Positions 17,616-26,845 of a stretch of DNA of 64,000 bases are shown one piece after another (positions within the stretch are counted from its first letter, which is position 1; the number at the start of each line of letters is the position of its first letter). Position numbers and translations under genes: made by a program. The DNA lies in assembly GCF_000745215.1 (NCBI RefSeq), contig NZ_JQNK01000009.1, positions 2,418,001 through 2,482,000 of the forward strand, given 5' to 3'. This stretch comes from Methylosinus sp. PW1. GTDB taxonomy: Bacteria; Pseudomonadota; Alphaproteobacteria; Rhizobiales; Beijerinckiaceae. Under the pieces are notes generated by a model. The model had not been told where the DNA came from. It searched no databases and saw only the letters and a list, made by a program, of their open reading frames with translations.

Positions 17616-18848
17616 ATCCCGCTCGCCCCACCCACGCCGAATTGCGTCATCGTCGGCGGCGGGCCGGCCGGCCTCTTCGCCGCCGATCTGCTCGCGCGGC
17701 AGGGCGCGAGCGTGACCGTCTATGAGCGCAAGCCGAGCGTCGCCCGCAAATTTCTGATGGCCGGGCGCGGCGGCCTCAATATCACGCATAGCGAGTCGCT
17801 CGATAGGCTTATCGCCCGTTATGGCGAAGCCGCAGATCGGCTCGGCCCGATCATCCGCGCCTTTCCGCCGCAGAGCCTGCGCGATTATTGCGCCGCGCTG
17901 GGAGAGGAGACCTTCATCGGCTCGAGCGGGCGCGTCTTCCCTAAGAGCTTCAAGGCCTCGCCTCTGTTGCGGGCGCTGCTCGGGCGGCTCGCCGCCAATG
18001 GCGTGCGCATCGAGACGCGCGCGAGTTTCGAGGGCTTTGCGGAGAGCGGCGCTTTGCTGATCGCGGATGCGAGCGGCGAGCGCCGCGAGATCGCGGCGGA
18101 CGCCACGATTCTGGCGCTCGGCGGCGCCTCATGGCCGCGGCTCGGCGCCGATGGCGGCTGGGTCGAGACGCTGCGGGCGAAGGGCGTCGAGATCGCGTCG
18201 CTCCTTCCCGCCAATTGCGCCGTCGTCATCGATTGGCCGGCTGGTTTCGCAGAGGCTTTCGAGGGGACGCCGCTGAAGACGATCGCTTTGCGCCATGGCG
18301 AGGCGCGCAGTCTCGGCGATATTGTGATCACGCGCACGGGGCTCGAAGGCGGTCCCGTCTATGCGCTCGCTTCCGCGCTCGGACGCGCGCGCGCGCGCGG
18401 CGAGGGCGCCGCATTGCACATCGATCTGCGGCCCAGCAGCACGACGGAAGCGCTCGCGCAAAGGCTCGCGCGCCCGCGTGACAAGCAATCGATGGCGAGC
18501 TTTCTGCGCAAGACGTTGCGGCTGACGAAATTGGAGATCGCGCTGCTGCGTCTCTGCGAGCCATTGCCGCAGGCGTCGGACGCGCTGGCGGAGCGCGTGA
18601 AAAATCTGCCGCTCGCCATTGTCGCGACGGCGGGCCTCGAGCGGGCGATCTCCACCGCCGGCGGCGTGCGCTTCGTGGCGCTCGACGACGATCTGATGCT
18701 GAAAAAGCTTCCCGGCGTCTTCGTCGCCGGCGAGATGCTGGATTTCGACGCGCCCACCGGCGGCTATCTGCTTCAAGCGAGCTTTTCGAGCGCTTTCGTG
18801 GCGGCGCGCGGCGCAGCGCGGCGTCTCGGGCTGGCGGAGCCGAAATGA
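17616..18848 (+). CDS. HI0933-like NAD(P)/FAD-dependent oxidoreductase, start unclear
   Basis: A flavoprotein of the HI0933/TIGR03862 type, function unproven. The FAD-binding loop NCVIVGGGPAGLFAADLLAR lies at 17640-17699, upstream of the first usual start codon, GTG 17712. The frame is open back to 17577 but contains no ATG, GTG or TTG; ATC at 17616 and CTG at 17586 are the only near-starts. The listed start at 17616 is therefore a guess. KFLMAGRGGLNITHSE, the family signature, follows, and the C-terminus LDFDAPTGGYLLQASFSSAF is typical. Either translation begins at a rare codon or the 5' end carries a sequence change. Confidence 0.8.
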   Translation: MPLAPPTPNCVIVGGGPAGLFAADLLARQGASVTVYERKPSVARKFLMAGRGGLNITHSESLDRLIARYGEAADRLGPIIRAFPPQSLRDYCAALGEETFIGSSGRVFPKSFKASPLLRALLGRLAANGVRIETRASFEGFAESGALLIADASGERREIAADATILALGGASWPRLGADGGWVETLRAKGVEIASLLPANCAVVIDWPAGFAEAFEGTPLKTIALRHGEARSLGDIVITRTGLEGGPVYALASALGRARARGEGAALHIDLRPSSTTEALAQRLARPRDKQSMASFLRKTLRLTKLEIALLRLCEPLPQASDALAERVKNLPLAIVATAGLERAISTAGGVRFVALDDDLMLKKLPGVFVAGEMLDFDAPTGGYLLQASFSSAFVAARGAARRLGLAEPK

Positions 18849-19008
18849 CGACCTCTCGTCTTCGGCCGTCGTAGCACATTGTTTCTGTGGGATCGGGGCC
18901 GGCGAGCGAATTTCGCCGAATCGACAAAAGTCGCAATTAAGCCCATTGCGTCTATAGGAATTATAATCTTTAATAGCAGGTAATGTTTCGCACGAGGGGG
19001 ATCATTCC

Positions 19009-19734
19009 ATGACGGCTGCGGCTGCGGAGGCGTTCATTGCGGCGCCGGAAACGATCACGACGGGAGAATTTCGTAACACCCAATCGCTTCTGCTGCCCGA
19101 TGGCGGCCGTCCGAACTATCCGGTGCGCGTCGCGGCGGTGCTGGCCTATGCGCTGCTCCTGACGGCGGGGGTGAATTTCTCGCTGCCGCATACGGAGCCG
19201 ACGACAGAAGAGCCGCTCGAGCTCGTCGTCGTGCCGAGCCCTGCGGTCGATCAGCCGCCGCCGGAAGAGATTCCGCAGCCCGAGGAGATCGACGACACGC
19301 CGCCGCCGCCAGAGGCGATCGAGCCTGTCGCGCCGATCGAGCCGCCGAAGCCGCCGGCGCCCAAGCCCGTTCCCAAAGTGGTGGAGAAAAAGCCGCCGAC
19401 GCCGCGTCCCGCCGCCGCCGCGCGCCAGGACGTCGCGCCGTCTCAGGCCGCAACGGCCAACGCCAACGCGCAGCAATCCATCGCCGCCAATCAATTCCTG
19501 TCCTGCATGCAGCGCTCGGCGCGCAACGCGGCGCCGGATTCGCCCATTCCCAAGCATGGCCGCGTCGCCTATCGCGCGACATTCAGCGCCAGCGGCGGGA
19601 TGACGGGATTCAACATCGTCTCCTCCTCCGGCAACGCCACGCTGGACGCCATAGCGACGCGCGTCGGCTCGCGCTGCGGCTCGCTGCCGGCGATCGGACG
19701 CGTCTTCGCCGTCAGCGGCGGCGTCGTTTTCTAA
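19009..19734 (+). CDS. tonB: TonB-type energy transducer
   Basis: A 241-residue inner-membrane-anchored periplasmic protein that couples the ExbB-ExbD proton channel to outer-membrane receptors. A single helix at about residues 40-58 follows a cytoplasmic N-terminus of 39 residues. Residues 72-135 are Pro/Glu- then Pro/Lys-rich, the periplasm-spanning rod. The C-terminal domain (about 155-241) holds RVAYRATFSASGGMTGFNIV and two cysteines, C166 and C223, unusual for TonB and able to form a disulfide. A GAGGGGGATC ribosome binding site precedes ATG 19009. An AT-rich stretch with TATAAT (18962-18967) lies 40 bp upstream. exbB starts 74 bp downstream. Confidence 0.88.
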   Translation: MTAAAAEAFIAAPETITTGEFRNTQSLLLPDGGRPNYPVRVAAVLAYALLLTAGVNFSLPHTEPTTEEPLELVVVPSPAVDQPPPEEIPQPEEIDDTPPPPEAIEPVAPIEPPKPPAPKPVPKVVEKKPPTPRPAAAARQDVAPSQAATANANAQQSIAANQFLSCMQRSARNAAPDSPIPKHGRVAYRATFSASGGMTGFNIVSSSGNATLDAIATRVGSRCGSLPAIGRVFAVSGGVVF

Positions 19735-19808
19735 TTCGCTCGAAAGCCGCGGCGAGGACGCGCTCGCCGCAAACGTCTCTCTCTCGCCGACAAAGGACGA
19801 AAATCAAG

Positions 19809-20552
19809 ATGAGTGATCCAGCAATCGGCGCGGCTTCGGCCGCCGTCGCCCACGCCCTCTCACCGGTCGAGCTGTTTCTGCAGGCGGATTCGATCGTCAA
19901 GACCGTCATCGTGCTGCTGCTGCTCGCCTCGGCCTGGGGCTGGGCGGTGATCGCCGAGAAGCTCATCCGCCTGACGCTGCTGCATCGCCGCGCCACCGCG
20001 CTCATCGAGAGCGTTCAGAACGATCTTCCGGTGACGGAGGTCGCGCCCGCCTTCCTCGCCGCCCCGGCCAGCGATCCTCTGGCGCAGGTCTACAAGGCCG
20101 CGGTGGAGGAGTATCAGCGCTCGTCCGATCTCGTCGCCTCCGAGGGCCAGCGCGACGCTCTGCAGGAGCGCGTGCATCGCGTCTCCGTGCTGGCCAGCGC
20201 CGCCGCGCTCGATCAGCTCCAGCAGCGTCTGCCGGGACTGGCCACCATCGGCGCCGTCGGGCCTTTCGTCGGCCTGTTCGGCACGGTTTGGGGCATTATG
20301 AACTCCTTCCAGGGCATCGCCGCCTCCAACAACACCAGCCTCGCCGTGGTCGCGCCCGGCATCGCCGAGGCGCTGTTCGCCACCGCGCTCGGCCTCGTCG
20401 CCGCCATTCCGGCGGTGGTCTTCTACAATCGCATCAGCGGCGACATCGGCGCTTACGGCAAGCGCGTGACCGCCTTCATCGGCGTCTTCGAGGTCGAGCT
20501 GTCCCGTCATCTGTCGCGCAAGGGGGAGCGTCATGGCCTTCGCGTTGCGTAA
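19809..20552 (+). CDS. exbB: ExbB, proton channel subunit of the Ton system
   Basis: A 247-residue inner-membrane protein forming the pentameric proton channel with ExbD. Three hydrophobic segments fit the MotA/TolQ/ExbB fold: about residues 25-48, 130-155 ([24 protein letters not shown], the family signature) and 172-198 ([27 protein letters not shown]). A long cytoplasmic loop lies between helices 1 and 2. AAGGACG precedes ATG 19809. The stop lies inside the start of exbD (20-bp overlap), giving translational coupling. It could equally be called TolQ-like by sequence, but the tonB neighbour and the absence of tolAB/pal support ExbB. Confidence 0.92.
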   Translation: MSDPAIGAASAAVAHALSPVELFLQADSIVKTVIVLLLLASAWGWAVIAEKLIRLTLLHRRATALIESVQNDLPVTEVAPAFLAAPASDPLAQVYKAAVEEYQRSSDLVASEGQRDALQERVHRVSVLASAAALDQLQQRLPGLATIGAVGPFVGLFGTVWGIMNSFQGIAASNNTSLAVVAPGIAEALFATALGLVAAIPAVVFYNRISGDIGAYGKRVTAFIGVFEVELSRHLSRKGERHGLRVA

Positions 20553-20982
20553 GCACGATTCGGAATTCGATTCTCAGCCGATCGCCGATATCAATGTCAC
20601 GCCGCTCGTCGATGTTATGCTCGTCCTGCTCATCGTCTTCATGGTCGCCGCGCCGCTGATGACCTCCGGCATTCCGGTCGATCTGCCGAAGGTGCAGGCC
20701 AAGCAGCTCAACGATCAGAAGCCGCCGATCGTCGTCAGCGTCGATGCGGGCGGAGGCTTCTTCGTCGACAAGCGCGAGGTCCCGGCGGACGGATTGCTCG
20801 CCGCGCTCAGCGACGGCAGCGAAAACAGCAAGGATCGCCGCATCCATGTGCGCGCCGACAAGACCGTGCCTTACGGCCGCGTCGTCGAGGCCATGGGGGC
20901 GATCAACGCCGCCGGCTACACCAAGGTGGCGCTGGTCTCCGAGGCGCCGACGGGCGGAGCGAAATCCGCTTCGGCGCCGTGA
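20533..20982 (+). CDS. exbD: ExbD, proton channel subunit of the Ton system
   Basis: A 149-residue protein with one N-terminal helix at about residues 24-45 and a periplasmic domain. [23 protein letters not shown] contains the conserved Asp that carries protons in ExbD/TolR. The periplasmic part ends [21 protein letters not shown], the usual ExbD closing element. The first 20 bases overlap exbB. It completes a tonB-exbB-exbD operon; no siderophore or heme gene is adjacent. The nearest receptor in the window is at 49453-51930. A palindromic repeat follows the stop. Confidence 0.93.
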   Translation: MAFALRKHDSEFDSQPIADINVTPLVDVMLVLLIVFMVAAPLMTSGIPVDLPKVQAKQLNDQKPPIVVSVDAGGGFFVDKREVPADGLLAALSDGSENSKDRRIHVRADKTVPYGRVVEAMGAINAAGYTKVALVSEAPTGGAKSASAP

Positions 20983-21012
20983 TCCGACGTCCGGCTGAAT
21001 CATTCGGCGCAT

Positions 21013-21150
21013 TCCCCCTCTCTCCGCTGGCGGGGAGAGGGTCGGGGTGAGGGGCTCGGGGCGTTAGCCACAGACGGAAAAGCGCCCCGAGCCCCTCATC
21101 CTCACCTTCTCCCCGCACGCGGGGAGAAGGAAGGCGGCGAAGGCCGCGCG
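21013..21150. repeat. Extragenic palindromic repeat, family A, subtype 1
   Basis: The left hairpin (CTCTCTCCGC-GGGGAGAGGG), the centre GGGGCTCGGGGCG paired with CGCCCCGAGCCCC, and the right hairpin (CTTCTCCCCGC-GCGGGGAGAAG) form a nested palindrome. The copy at 48508-48645 is nearly identical, including the tail GGAAGGCGGCGAAGGCCGCG beyond the right arm, so the mobile unit includes that tail. It occupies the 312-bp gap after exbD; the rest of the gap (21151-21294) shows nothing recognisable. Confidence 0.82.
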
Positions 21151-21294
21151 CTTTTTTCTGAGCCGACGTCTTCGAGCCGCCCCGACTTTTCTAAATCCTC
21201 GACTTTTCACGCATCCTCGACTTGGCCCGACTACGGGTCGTCGGCGCAAACCCTCCCCAGGCGCGCCGGCGACCCGGTTTTTCGTTCGGGGCTC

Positions 21295-21900
21295 TCAAAA
21301 CGCCGTGCGGCGCTCCAGCGCTGCGGCCAGCGTGCCTTCGTCGAGATAATCCAGCTCGCCGCCGACCGGCACGCCATGGGCGAGGCGCGTCGTCTTCACG
21401 CCCAGCGGGGCCAGCAGATCGGCGAGATAATGCGCCGTCGTCTGCCCGTCGACCGTGGCGTTCACGGCGATGATCGCCTCGCGCACGGAGCCTTCGCTCA
21501 CGCGCTGCATCAAGCTCGCTATGTTCAGCTCATTGGGGCCGACGCCATCCAGGGGCGACAGCACGCCGCCGAGCACATGATAGCGCGCCGCCAGCAGCCC
21601 GGCGCGCTCCAGCGCCCAGAGATCGGCCACCGTCTCGACAATGACCAGAATGCCCGCGTCGCGCCGCCCGTCGCGGCAGATCGCGCAAGGGTCGCTGGTG
21701 TCGATATTGCCGCAGGTCGTGCAGGTGAGAATGCGCTCATGCGCGACGCGCATCGCCTCGCCGAGCGGGCCGAGCAATTCCTCGCGCTTGCGCATGAGAT
21801 GCAGCACGGCGCGCCGCGCCGAACGCGGCCCGAGCCCGGGCAATCGCGCCAGCAATTGCACGAGGCGCTCGATCTCGGGTCCGGCGATGCGTTCGGCCAC
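21295..21900 (-). CDS. recR: Recombination mediator protein RecR
   Basis: A 201-residue protein of the RecFOR pathway, helping load RecA at gaps. The N-terminal helix-hairpin-helix part has [18 protein letters not shown] four-cysteine zinc site is visible as [16 protein letters not shown]. The Toprim domain follows with [15 protein letters not shown] and [16 protein letters not shown]. Length matches RecR. Start is GTG 21900. Order dnaX-ybaB-recR on one strand is the common bacterial arrangement, with gaps of 25 and 19 bp. Confidence 0.97.
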   Translation of the reverse strand: MAERIAGPEIERLVQLLARLPGLGPRSARRAVLHLMRKREELLGPLGEAMRVAHERILTCTTCGNIDTSDPCAICRDGRRDAGILVIVETVADLWALERAGLLAARYHVLGGVLSPLDGVGPNELNIASLMQRVSEGSVREAIIAVNATVDGQTTAHYLADLLAPLGVKTTRLAHGVPVGGELDYLDEGTLAAALERRTAF

Positions 21901-21919
21901 TTTGTTTCGCTCGGAGCGA

Positions 21920-22243
21920 TCAGAACGGCAGCTTCAGACCCGGCGGCAATTGCAGCCCGCCGGTCACTTCCTTCATCTTCTCAGCGAGCGTCTCCTCCGC
22001 CTTGGCGCGCGCCTGCGCATGGGCGGTGACGATCAAATCCTCGAGAATGTCGCTCTCTTCCGGCTTCAGCAGGCTCGGATCGATGGCGAGGCGCTGCAGC
22101 GCGCCTTTGGCGGTCATCGTCACGCGCACCAGCCCGCCGCCGGCCTCGCCTTCCACCAGAGTCTGGTCGAGCTGCCCTTGCAGCTCGGCCATTTTCGATT
22201 GCATGGCCTGCGCCTGCTTCATCAGTCCCATGAAGTCGAGCAT
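21920..22243 (-). CDS. ybaB: YbaB/EbfC nucleoid-associated protein
   Basis: A 107-residue DNA-binding protein of the YbaB/EbfC family, a tweezer-shaped homodimer with little sequence preference. The sequence opens [20 protein letters not shown], a coiled helix, followed by [22 protein letters not shown], the beta-sheet core, and a second helix [20 protein letters not shown]. The start at ATG 22243 gives the normal family length and has GGGGAGAG just upstream; an upstream extension of the frame is not supported. It lies between dnaX and recR. Confidence 0.95.
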   Translation of the reverse strand: MLDFMGLMKQAQAMQSKMAELQGQLDQTLVEGEAGGGLVRVTMTAKGALQRLAIDPSLLKPEESDILEDLIVTAHAQARAKAEETLAEKMKEVTGGLQLPPGLKLPF

Positions 22244-22268
22244 GTCTCTCTCCCCGCGCGGCGACGCT

Positions 22269-24116
22269 TCAGACGTCGTCCGGCTCCTCGTCGTCATAAG
22301 CCAATTCGGCGCCGGCCGTCGCGGCCTGCTCCGTCTCCTTGCCGCGCACGGCGACGATCTCCGCGCCGGGAAACCGCGCCAAAATGCTCGCCACCAGCGG
22401 ATCGGCCTCGATCCCGGAGCGCTTCTCGCTCTCGCGGGCCAAGGCCTCCTCGCGCAACGTCGGCGCGCCGCCCGAGGCCAGCGCCACCAGCCAGCGCGTC
22501 CCGGTCCAGTCCTGCAGCTTCTGCATCAAGAGCTGCGGCAGCCGCGCCGAGCCGCCCGGCGTCAGCTCGAACTCGATGCGTCCCTGCTCGAAGCGCACGA
22601 GCCGCACTTCCGTCTCGAGCGCGATCTTCATTTGTATGTCGCGCTTCTCGCCCGCCAGGGCCACGAGCGCGCGGAAATCGGCGATTTTCACCCCCGTCGC
22701 CGGGGAAGGCTCCGCCGCGCGGCGCTGGGCCGGCGCGGCGCTGGTCGCGATTGCCGAAGGCGCCGCCGAGAAAGCCGCGGGCTTGGGCGCCGGCGCGAGC
22801 GCGACCGGAGGCCGCTCGCCGCCGGGGGCCGCTGCGGCGGCCGGGCCCGGCGCGGGACGCGGCGCGCCGCCTTGGCCGAAGCCGAGCTTGCGCAGCGCCT
22901 CCTCCGGCGAGGGCATTTCGGCGGCGTGGGTCAGGCGCACCAGCACCATATCGGCGCTGGCGAGAGGACGCGGCGAGCTGCGCAGCTCGTCGACGCCTTT
23001 CATCAAAATCTGCCACGCGCGCGTCAGCACGGAGATGGAGAGCGTTCCCGCCGCATCGCCGCCGCGGCGGCGCTCCTCCTCGGTCAGCGCATTGGATTGC
23101 GCGGCGTCCGGCGCGAGCTTCAGCCGCGTCACCAGATGGGTGAATTCGGCCAGCTCCAGCAGCACTTGCGCCGGATCGGCGCCGCCGTCGTATTGGTCTT
23201 GCAGCAGAGCGATGGCGGCGGCGATCTCGCCCTTCATCGCCGCCTCGAAGAGATCGATGACGCGCGATTTGTCGGCGACGCCCAGCATCAGCCGCAGGTC
23301 CTGCGCGGCGATCGCGCCGCCGCCGGCCGCGCCATGGGCGATGGCCTGATCGAGCAGCGACAGCGCGTCGCGCGCCGAGCCTTCCGCGGCGCGGGCGACC
23401 ATGGCCAGCGCCTCGTCCTCTATGGTTACGCTCTCGAGATCGCAGATCTTGCGCAAATGCGCGGCGAGCAGGCCGGCGTCTATGCGGCGCAGATCGAAGC
23501 GCTGACAGCGCGAGCGCACGGTGACGGGAACCTTGTCGATCTCCGTCGTCGCGAAGATGAATTTCACATGTTCCGGCGGCTCTTCGAGCGTCTTCAAGAG
23601 GCCGTTGAAGGCGGCCTTGGAGAGCATGTGCACTTCGTCGATGATGTAGACTTTGACGCGCGCCATCACCGGGCGATAGCGCGCGTTCTCGATGATCTCG
23701 CGAATGTCGTCGATGCCGGTGTGCGAGGCGGCGTCCATCTCCAGCACGTCGGGATGGCGCGAATCGATGATCGCCTGACAATGCGCGCCGAGCGCATCCA
23801 TATGGATCGTCGGCCGATCGACGCCGGGGCGGCCGTCCTGCGCGGGCAGCTCATAATTGAAGGCGCGGGCGAGAATGCGCGCGGTGGTCGTCTTGCCGAC
23901 GCCGCGCACGCCGGTCAAGAGATAGGCCTGATGGATGCGGTTCAGCTCGAAGGCGTTCTCGAGCGTGCGCACCATCGGCTCCTGGCCGATGAGATCGGCG
24001 AAGCCAGAGGGACGATATTTGCGCGCCAGCACGCGATAGGCGGCCTGCCCCTCGCGCTTGGCCTGCGGCTCGGCGGGAAACAGGGCGTCGGATGGCGCAG
24101 AATGCTCGTCGTCCAT
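22269..24116 (-). CDS. dnaX: DNA polymerase III subunit gamma/tau
   Basis: The 615-residue clamp-loader ATPase. YRVLARKYRPSGFADLIGQ opens the AAA+ module, Walker A is GVRGVGKTTTAR, Walker B/DExx is VYIIDEVHML, and sensor 1 is KFIFATTEIDKVP. The zinc-binding loop normally following Walker A has only one Cys (in GAHCQAI), the three others being absent. After the clamp-loader domain III (about residue 370) comes a Pro/Ala-rich linker and a tau-like C-terminus. ATG 24116 (MDDEHS) is preferred. No A-rich slippery heptamer for gamma production was noticed. SRP RNA is encoded just upstream on the same strand. Confidence 0.96.
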   Translation of the reverse strand: MDDEHSAPSDALFPAEPQAKREGQAAYRVLARKYRPSGFADLIGQEPMVRTLENAFELNRIHQAYLLTGVRGVGKTTTARILARAFNYELPAQDGRPGVDRPTIHMDALGAHCQAIIDSRHPDVLEMDAASHTGIDDIREIIENARYRPVMARVKVYIIDEVHMLSKAAFNGLLKTLEEPPEHVKFIFATTEIDKVPVTVRSRCQRFDLRRIDAGLLAAHLRKICDLESVTIEDEALAMVARAAEGSARDALSLLDQAIAHGAAGGGAIAAQDLRLMLGVADKSRVIDLFEAAMKGEIAAAIALLQDQYDGGADPAQVLLELAEFTHLVTRLKLAPDAAQSNALTEEERRRGGDAAGTLSISVLTRAWQILMKGVDELRSSPRPLASADMVLVRLTHAAEMPSPEEALRKLGFGQGGAPRPAPGPAAAAAPGGERPPVALAPAPKPAAFSAAPSAIATSAAPAQRRAAEPSPATGVKIADFRALVALAGEKRDIQMKIALETEVRLVRFEQGRIEFELTPGGSARLPQLLMQKLQDWTGTRWLVALASGGAPTLREEALARESEKRSGIEADPLVASILARFPGAEIVAVRGKETEQAATAGAELAYDDEEPDDV

Positions 24117-24186
24117 CTCGTCGCCCGGAGGAGGGTCCGCCCTTTGGTCGGCGCCGGGGCGGCGGCGCAAAAAGTGGGAGGCTGGA

Positions 24187-24277
24187 CGAAGACCCGCCCG
24201 GAACTCGTTAGGGCTGCTTCCTTCCGGACCTGACCCGGTTGGCGAGTGGAGCGTCCACCGCCAACCTCCCGCGCCCT
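24187..24277 (-). ncRNA. ffs: Signal recognition particle RNA (4.5S)
   Basis: Read on the minus strand, the segment contains GGGTCAGGTCCGGAAGGAAG followed by CAGCC, the invariant SRP domain IV loop with its asymmetric bulge (GGTCAGG-TCCGGAAGGAAGCAGCC). It is flanked by the complementary arms GTTGGCGGTGG and CTCGCCAACC. Small alphaproteobacterial SRP RNAs are about 95 nt. It binds Ffh to target membrane proteins. The ends are estimates. It lies directly upstream of dnaX, a common bacterial placement. Confidence 0.92.
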
Positions 24278-24316
24278 ATGTGGCAAAACTCGCGCGCCGG
24301 CGCAAGGGCGCCTTTG

Positions 24317-24748
24317 CTAATGCTCCCCCTTGCCCGCCTCGCGCGCCTTGGCGGCGAGCTTCTCGGTCTGCTCGCTGATGTCGGCGATGATCTTGCTGGC
24401 CGCCTCCTGGTTCGCCTTGGCCGCCTGCTCGCCCGCGCTCTGGGCGGAGACGAAGGCTTCCTTGGCGAGATTGGAGCACAGCTCGCCGACGCGCGAGGCG
24501 CGAGCGAAGAAATCGCCATAGGCGTTGCGGTAGAATTCCGACTGCAATTGCACGATGTCGTCGATCTTCTGCACGCGCAGCAGCTTCTCGAAATAGTTGC
24601 GGCTATTGTCGAGCGACTGCTTGGAGTAGTCGGTCGCCTCCTCCGCTATGGCGCGCAGGCTCTTGGCGGTGGAGCTGGTCGCGGTGTTGAAGGCGTCGAG
24701 CTGATATTTTCCGAGATCGCGAAAATCGCCGAAATTCTGATTGGCCAT
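24317..24748 (-). CDS. Phasin family protein
   Basis: A 143-residue amphipathic helical protein with no membrane helix or signal peptide. It reads MANQNFGDFRDLGKYQLDAF, then YSKQSLDNSRNYFEKLLRV and IVQLQSEFYRNAYGDFFARA, the phasin_2 pattern, followed by an Ala/Lys-rich helix. Phasins coat polyhydroxyalkanoate granules. ATG 24748 gives the family length. Presence of a phasin fits a PHB-storing organism, though no PHB synthase is in the window. It is separated from the SRP RNA gene by about 40 bp and from kup by about 145 bp. Confidence 0.85.
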   Translation of the reverse strand: MANQNFGDFRDLGKYQLDAFNTATSSTAKSLRAIAEEATDYSKQSLDNSRNYFEKLLRVQKIDDIVQLQSEFYRNAYGDFFARASRVGELCSNLAKEAFVSAQSAGEQAAKANQEAASKIIADISEQTEKLAAKAREAGKGEH

Positions 24749-24892
24749 CGGATTCTCCCGCGGGTCGCGGCGCGGGGGAGGCGGCCCTCCGAGGCTACGC
24801 GCACGCGACAATGCTCGCTGCCCCGATTCTCGGAAATGCGCGGCGCGAGGGCAAATCGTGGAAACCACGTAATCGCGCCCGCGCCCGCGGCG

Positions 24893-26845
24893 TCAAATCG
24901 TCAGCTGAGCGCCGAGCTCCACCACGCGGTCGGTCGGTATGGAGAAGAAGTCGGTGGCGTTGGCCGATTGCTTGGTCAGAGCGACATAGAGCTTGTCCTG
25001 CCAGACCGGCATTTCCGAGGCCGGGCTCTCCTTGATCGAGCGCCGGCCGAGGAAGAAGGAGGTGGTCATAATATCGTATTTGACCCCCGCCTTGCGCATC
25101 GCCGCCAGCGCCGCCGGCACGCGCGGGCTCTCCATGAAGCCGAAGTGCAAAGTCGCGCGAGTGAAGTCGGGCGCGAGCTTCTCGATCTCGAAACGCTTTT
25201 CCGGCGGCACGCGCGGCGTGTCCTCCGTGTTCACGCATATGACCAGCACGCGCTCGTGCAGCACCTTATTGTGCTTGAGATTGTGCAGCAGCGCGGTGGG
25301 CGCGGCCTCCGGGTCGCTGGTCAGGAAGACGGCCGTGCCGGGCACGCGCGTCGGCTTGGATTTCTCCAGCATGGCGATGAGATCGCGGATCGGGATCGAA
25401 TCGCGATGCGTCTTCTCGGCGAGCAAGGATGTGCCGCGCACCCAGGTCCACATCACCACCATGGAGCCGCCGCCGAGCAGCAGCGGAACCCAGCCGCCCT
25501 CGACCACCTTCATGAGATTGGCGGCCAGAAAGGCGAGATCGACGGTGAGGAAGGCGAGGATGAACAGCGACGCCGCCCAGAGCGGCCAATGCCATTTGCG
25601 CCACACCACGATGAAGGCGAGCGCCGTCGTCGTCACCATCGTGCCGGTGACGGCGATGCCATAGGCGGAGGCGAGCGCGCTCGAGCTCTTGAAGGCCGTG
25701 ACCAGCACCAGCACGCCGATCAGCAGCAGCCGATTGACGCGGCCGATGTAGATCTGCCCCTCCTGCGTCGCGGAAGTGTGGGTGATCTCGAGGCGCGGCA
25801 GCAGGCCGAGCTGTATCGCCTGGCGCACGATGGAGAAGGCGCCGGTGATGACCGCCTGGCTGGCGATGACGGTGGCGAGCGTCGAGAGAATGACCAGCGG
25901 CAGCAGCGCCCAGTCCGGCGCCATCAGAAAGAAGGGATTCTCGATCGCCTTGGGGTCGGCGAGGATCAGCGCGCCCTGGCCGAGATAATTGAGGAACAGG
26001 GCCGGCAGCACGAAGAACATCCAGGCGATCTGGATCGGCGCGCGGCCGAAATGGCCCATATCGGCGTAGAGCGCCTCGGCGCCGGTGACGACGAGGAAGA
26101 CCGAGCCCAGCACGGCGAAGCCGATCCAGCCATGAGTGAGCAGAAACATGAAGCCATGGCGCGGATCGAAGGCGCGCAGCACTTGCGGGGCGTCGCCGAT
26201 ATGGGAGGCGCCGAGCGCCGCCATCACGATGAAGAACACCGCCATTACCGGGCCGAACAGCGCGGCGACACGCGCCGTGCCATGGCTCTGCGCCCAGAAC
26301 AGCGAGACGAGAATCGCCACTGTGATGGGAAAGACGAACTCGCCGAATTTCGGATTGACGATCTCGAGCCCCTCGACCGCCGAGAGCACGGAGATGGCCG
26401 GGGTGATGATGGCGTCGCCGGAGAACAGCGCCGCGCCGGCGACGCCGAGGAGGAAGACCGGCCTCGCGCGCCGGCCCAGCGCGATCTGCGCCAGCGCCAT
26501 CAGCGAGAGAATGCCGCCCTCGCCGCGATTGTCGGCGCGCATCAGGAAGAACACATATTTCGCGGTGACGGTGAAGATCAGCGCGAAAATGAGCAGCGAG
26601 ATCGTGCCGATGACGACATCCTCGCCGAGTCCGCCGGATTTGGCGTGGGCGAGCGACTCGCGCAGCGCATAGAGCGGGCTGGTGCCGATGTCGCCATAGA
26701 CGACGCCGATCGAGCCGACGATGAGGCCGGCGGCGTTCGCCGAGCCGTGGCCCTCGGCGACGGGCGCCGGCTGCGTCGCCGCCGCGCCCTCCATGTCGCA
26801 TCGAGAGGAAGAGCCCGCCGCGTCACGCGCCACATTGGGATCCAT
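24893..26845 (-). CDS. kup: Kup-type potassium uptake transporter
   Basis: A 650-residue inner-membrane K+/H+ symporter. The core starts AGLIVGSIGVVYGDIGTSPLYALRE, the diagnostic Kup motif. About 12 hydrophobic helices follow, then a cytoplasmic C-terminal domain of roughly 180 residues containing GTAVFLTSDPEAAPTALLHNLKHNKVLHERVL. Start ATG 26845 is preferred for GAGGA 9 bases upstream; ATG 26866 would add seven residues. It is divergently oriented to hpnB, with 277 bp between. Alphaproteobacteria often carry several kup genes. Confidence 0.95.
   Translation of the reverse strand: MDPNVARDAAGSSSRCDMEGAAATQPAPVAEGHGSANAAGLIVGSIGVVYGDIGTSPLYALRESLAHAKSGGLGEDVVIGTISLLIFALIFTVTAKYVFFLMRADNRGEGGILSLMALAQIALGRRARPVFLLGVAGAALFSGDAIITPAISVLSAVEGLEIVNPKFGEFVFPITVAILVSLFWAQSHGTARVAALFGPVMAVFFIVMAALGASHIGDAPQVLRAFDPRHGFMFLLTHGWIGFAVLGSVFLVVTGAEALYADMGHFGRAPIQIAWMFFVLPALFLNYLGQGALILADPKAIENPFFLMAPDWALLPLVILSTLATVIASQAVITGAFSIVRQAIQLGLLPRLEITHTSATQEGQIYIGRVNRLLLIGVLVLVTAFKSSSALASAYGIAVTGTMVTTTALAFIVVWRKWHWPLWAASLFILAFLTVDLAFLAANLMKVVEGGWVPLLLGGGSMVVMWTWVRGTSLLAEKTHRDSIPIRDLIAMLEKSKPTRVPGTAVFLTSDPEAAPTALLHNLKHNKVLHERVLVICVNTEDTPRVPPEKRFEIEKLAPDFTRATLHFGFMESPRVPAALAAMRKAGVKYDIMTTSFFLGRRSIKESPASEMPVWQDKLYVALTKQSANATDFFSIPTDRVVELGAQLTI

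Noticed and set aside
21013..21150. A CRISPR-like repeat
   Set aside because: There are only nested inverted arms, with no spaced direct repeats or spacers; it is an extragenic palindrome.
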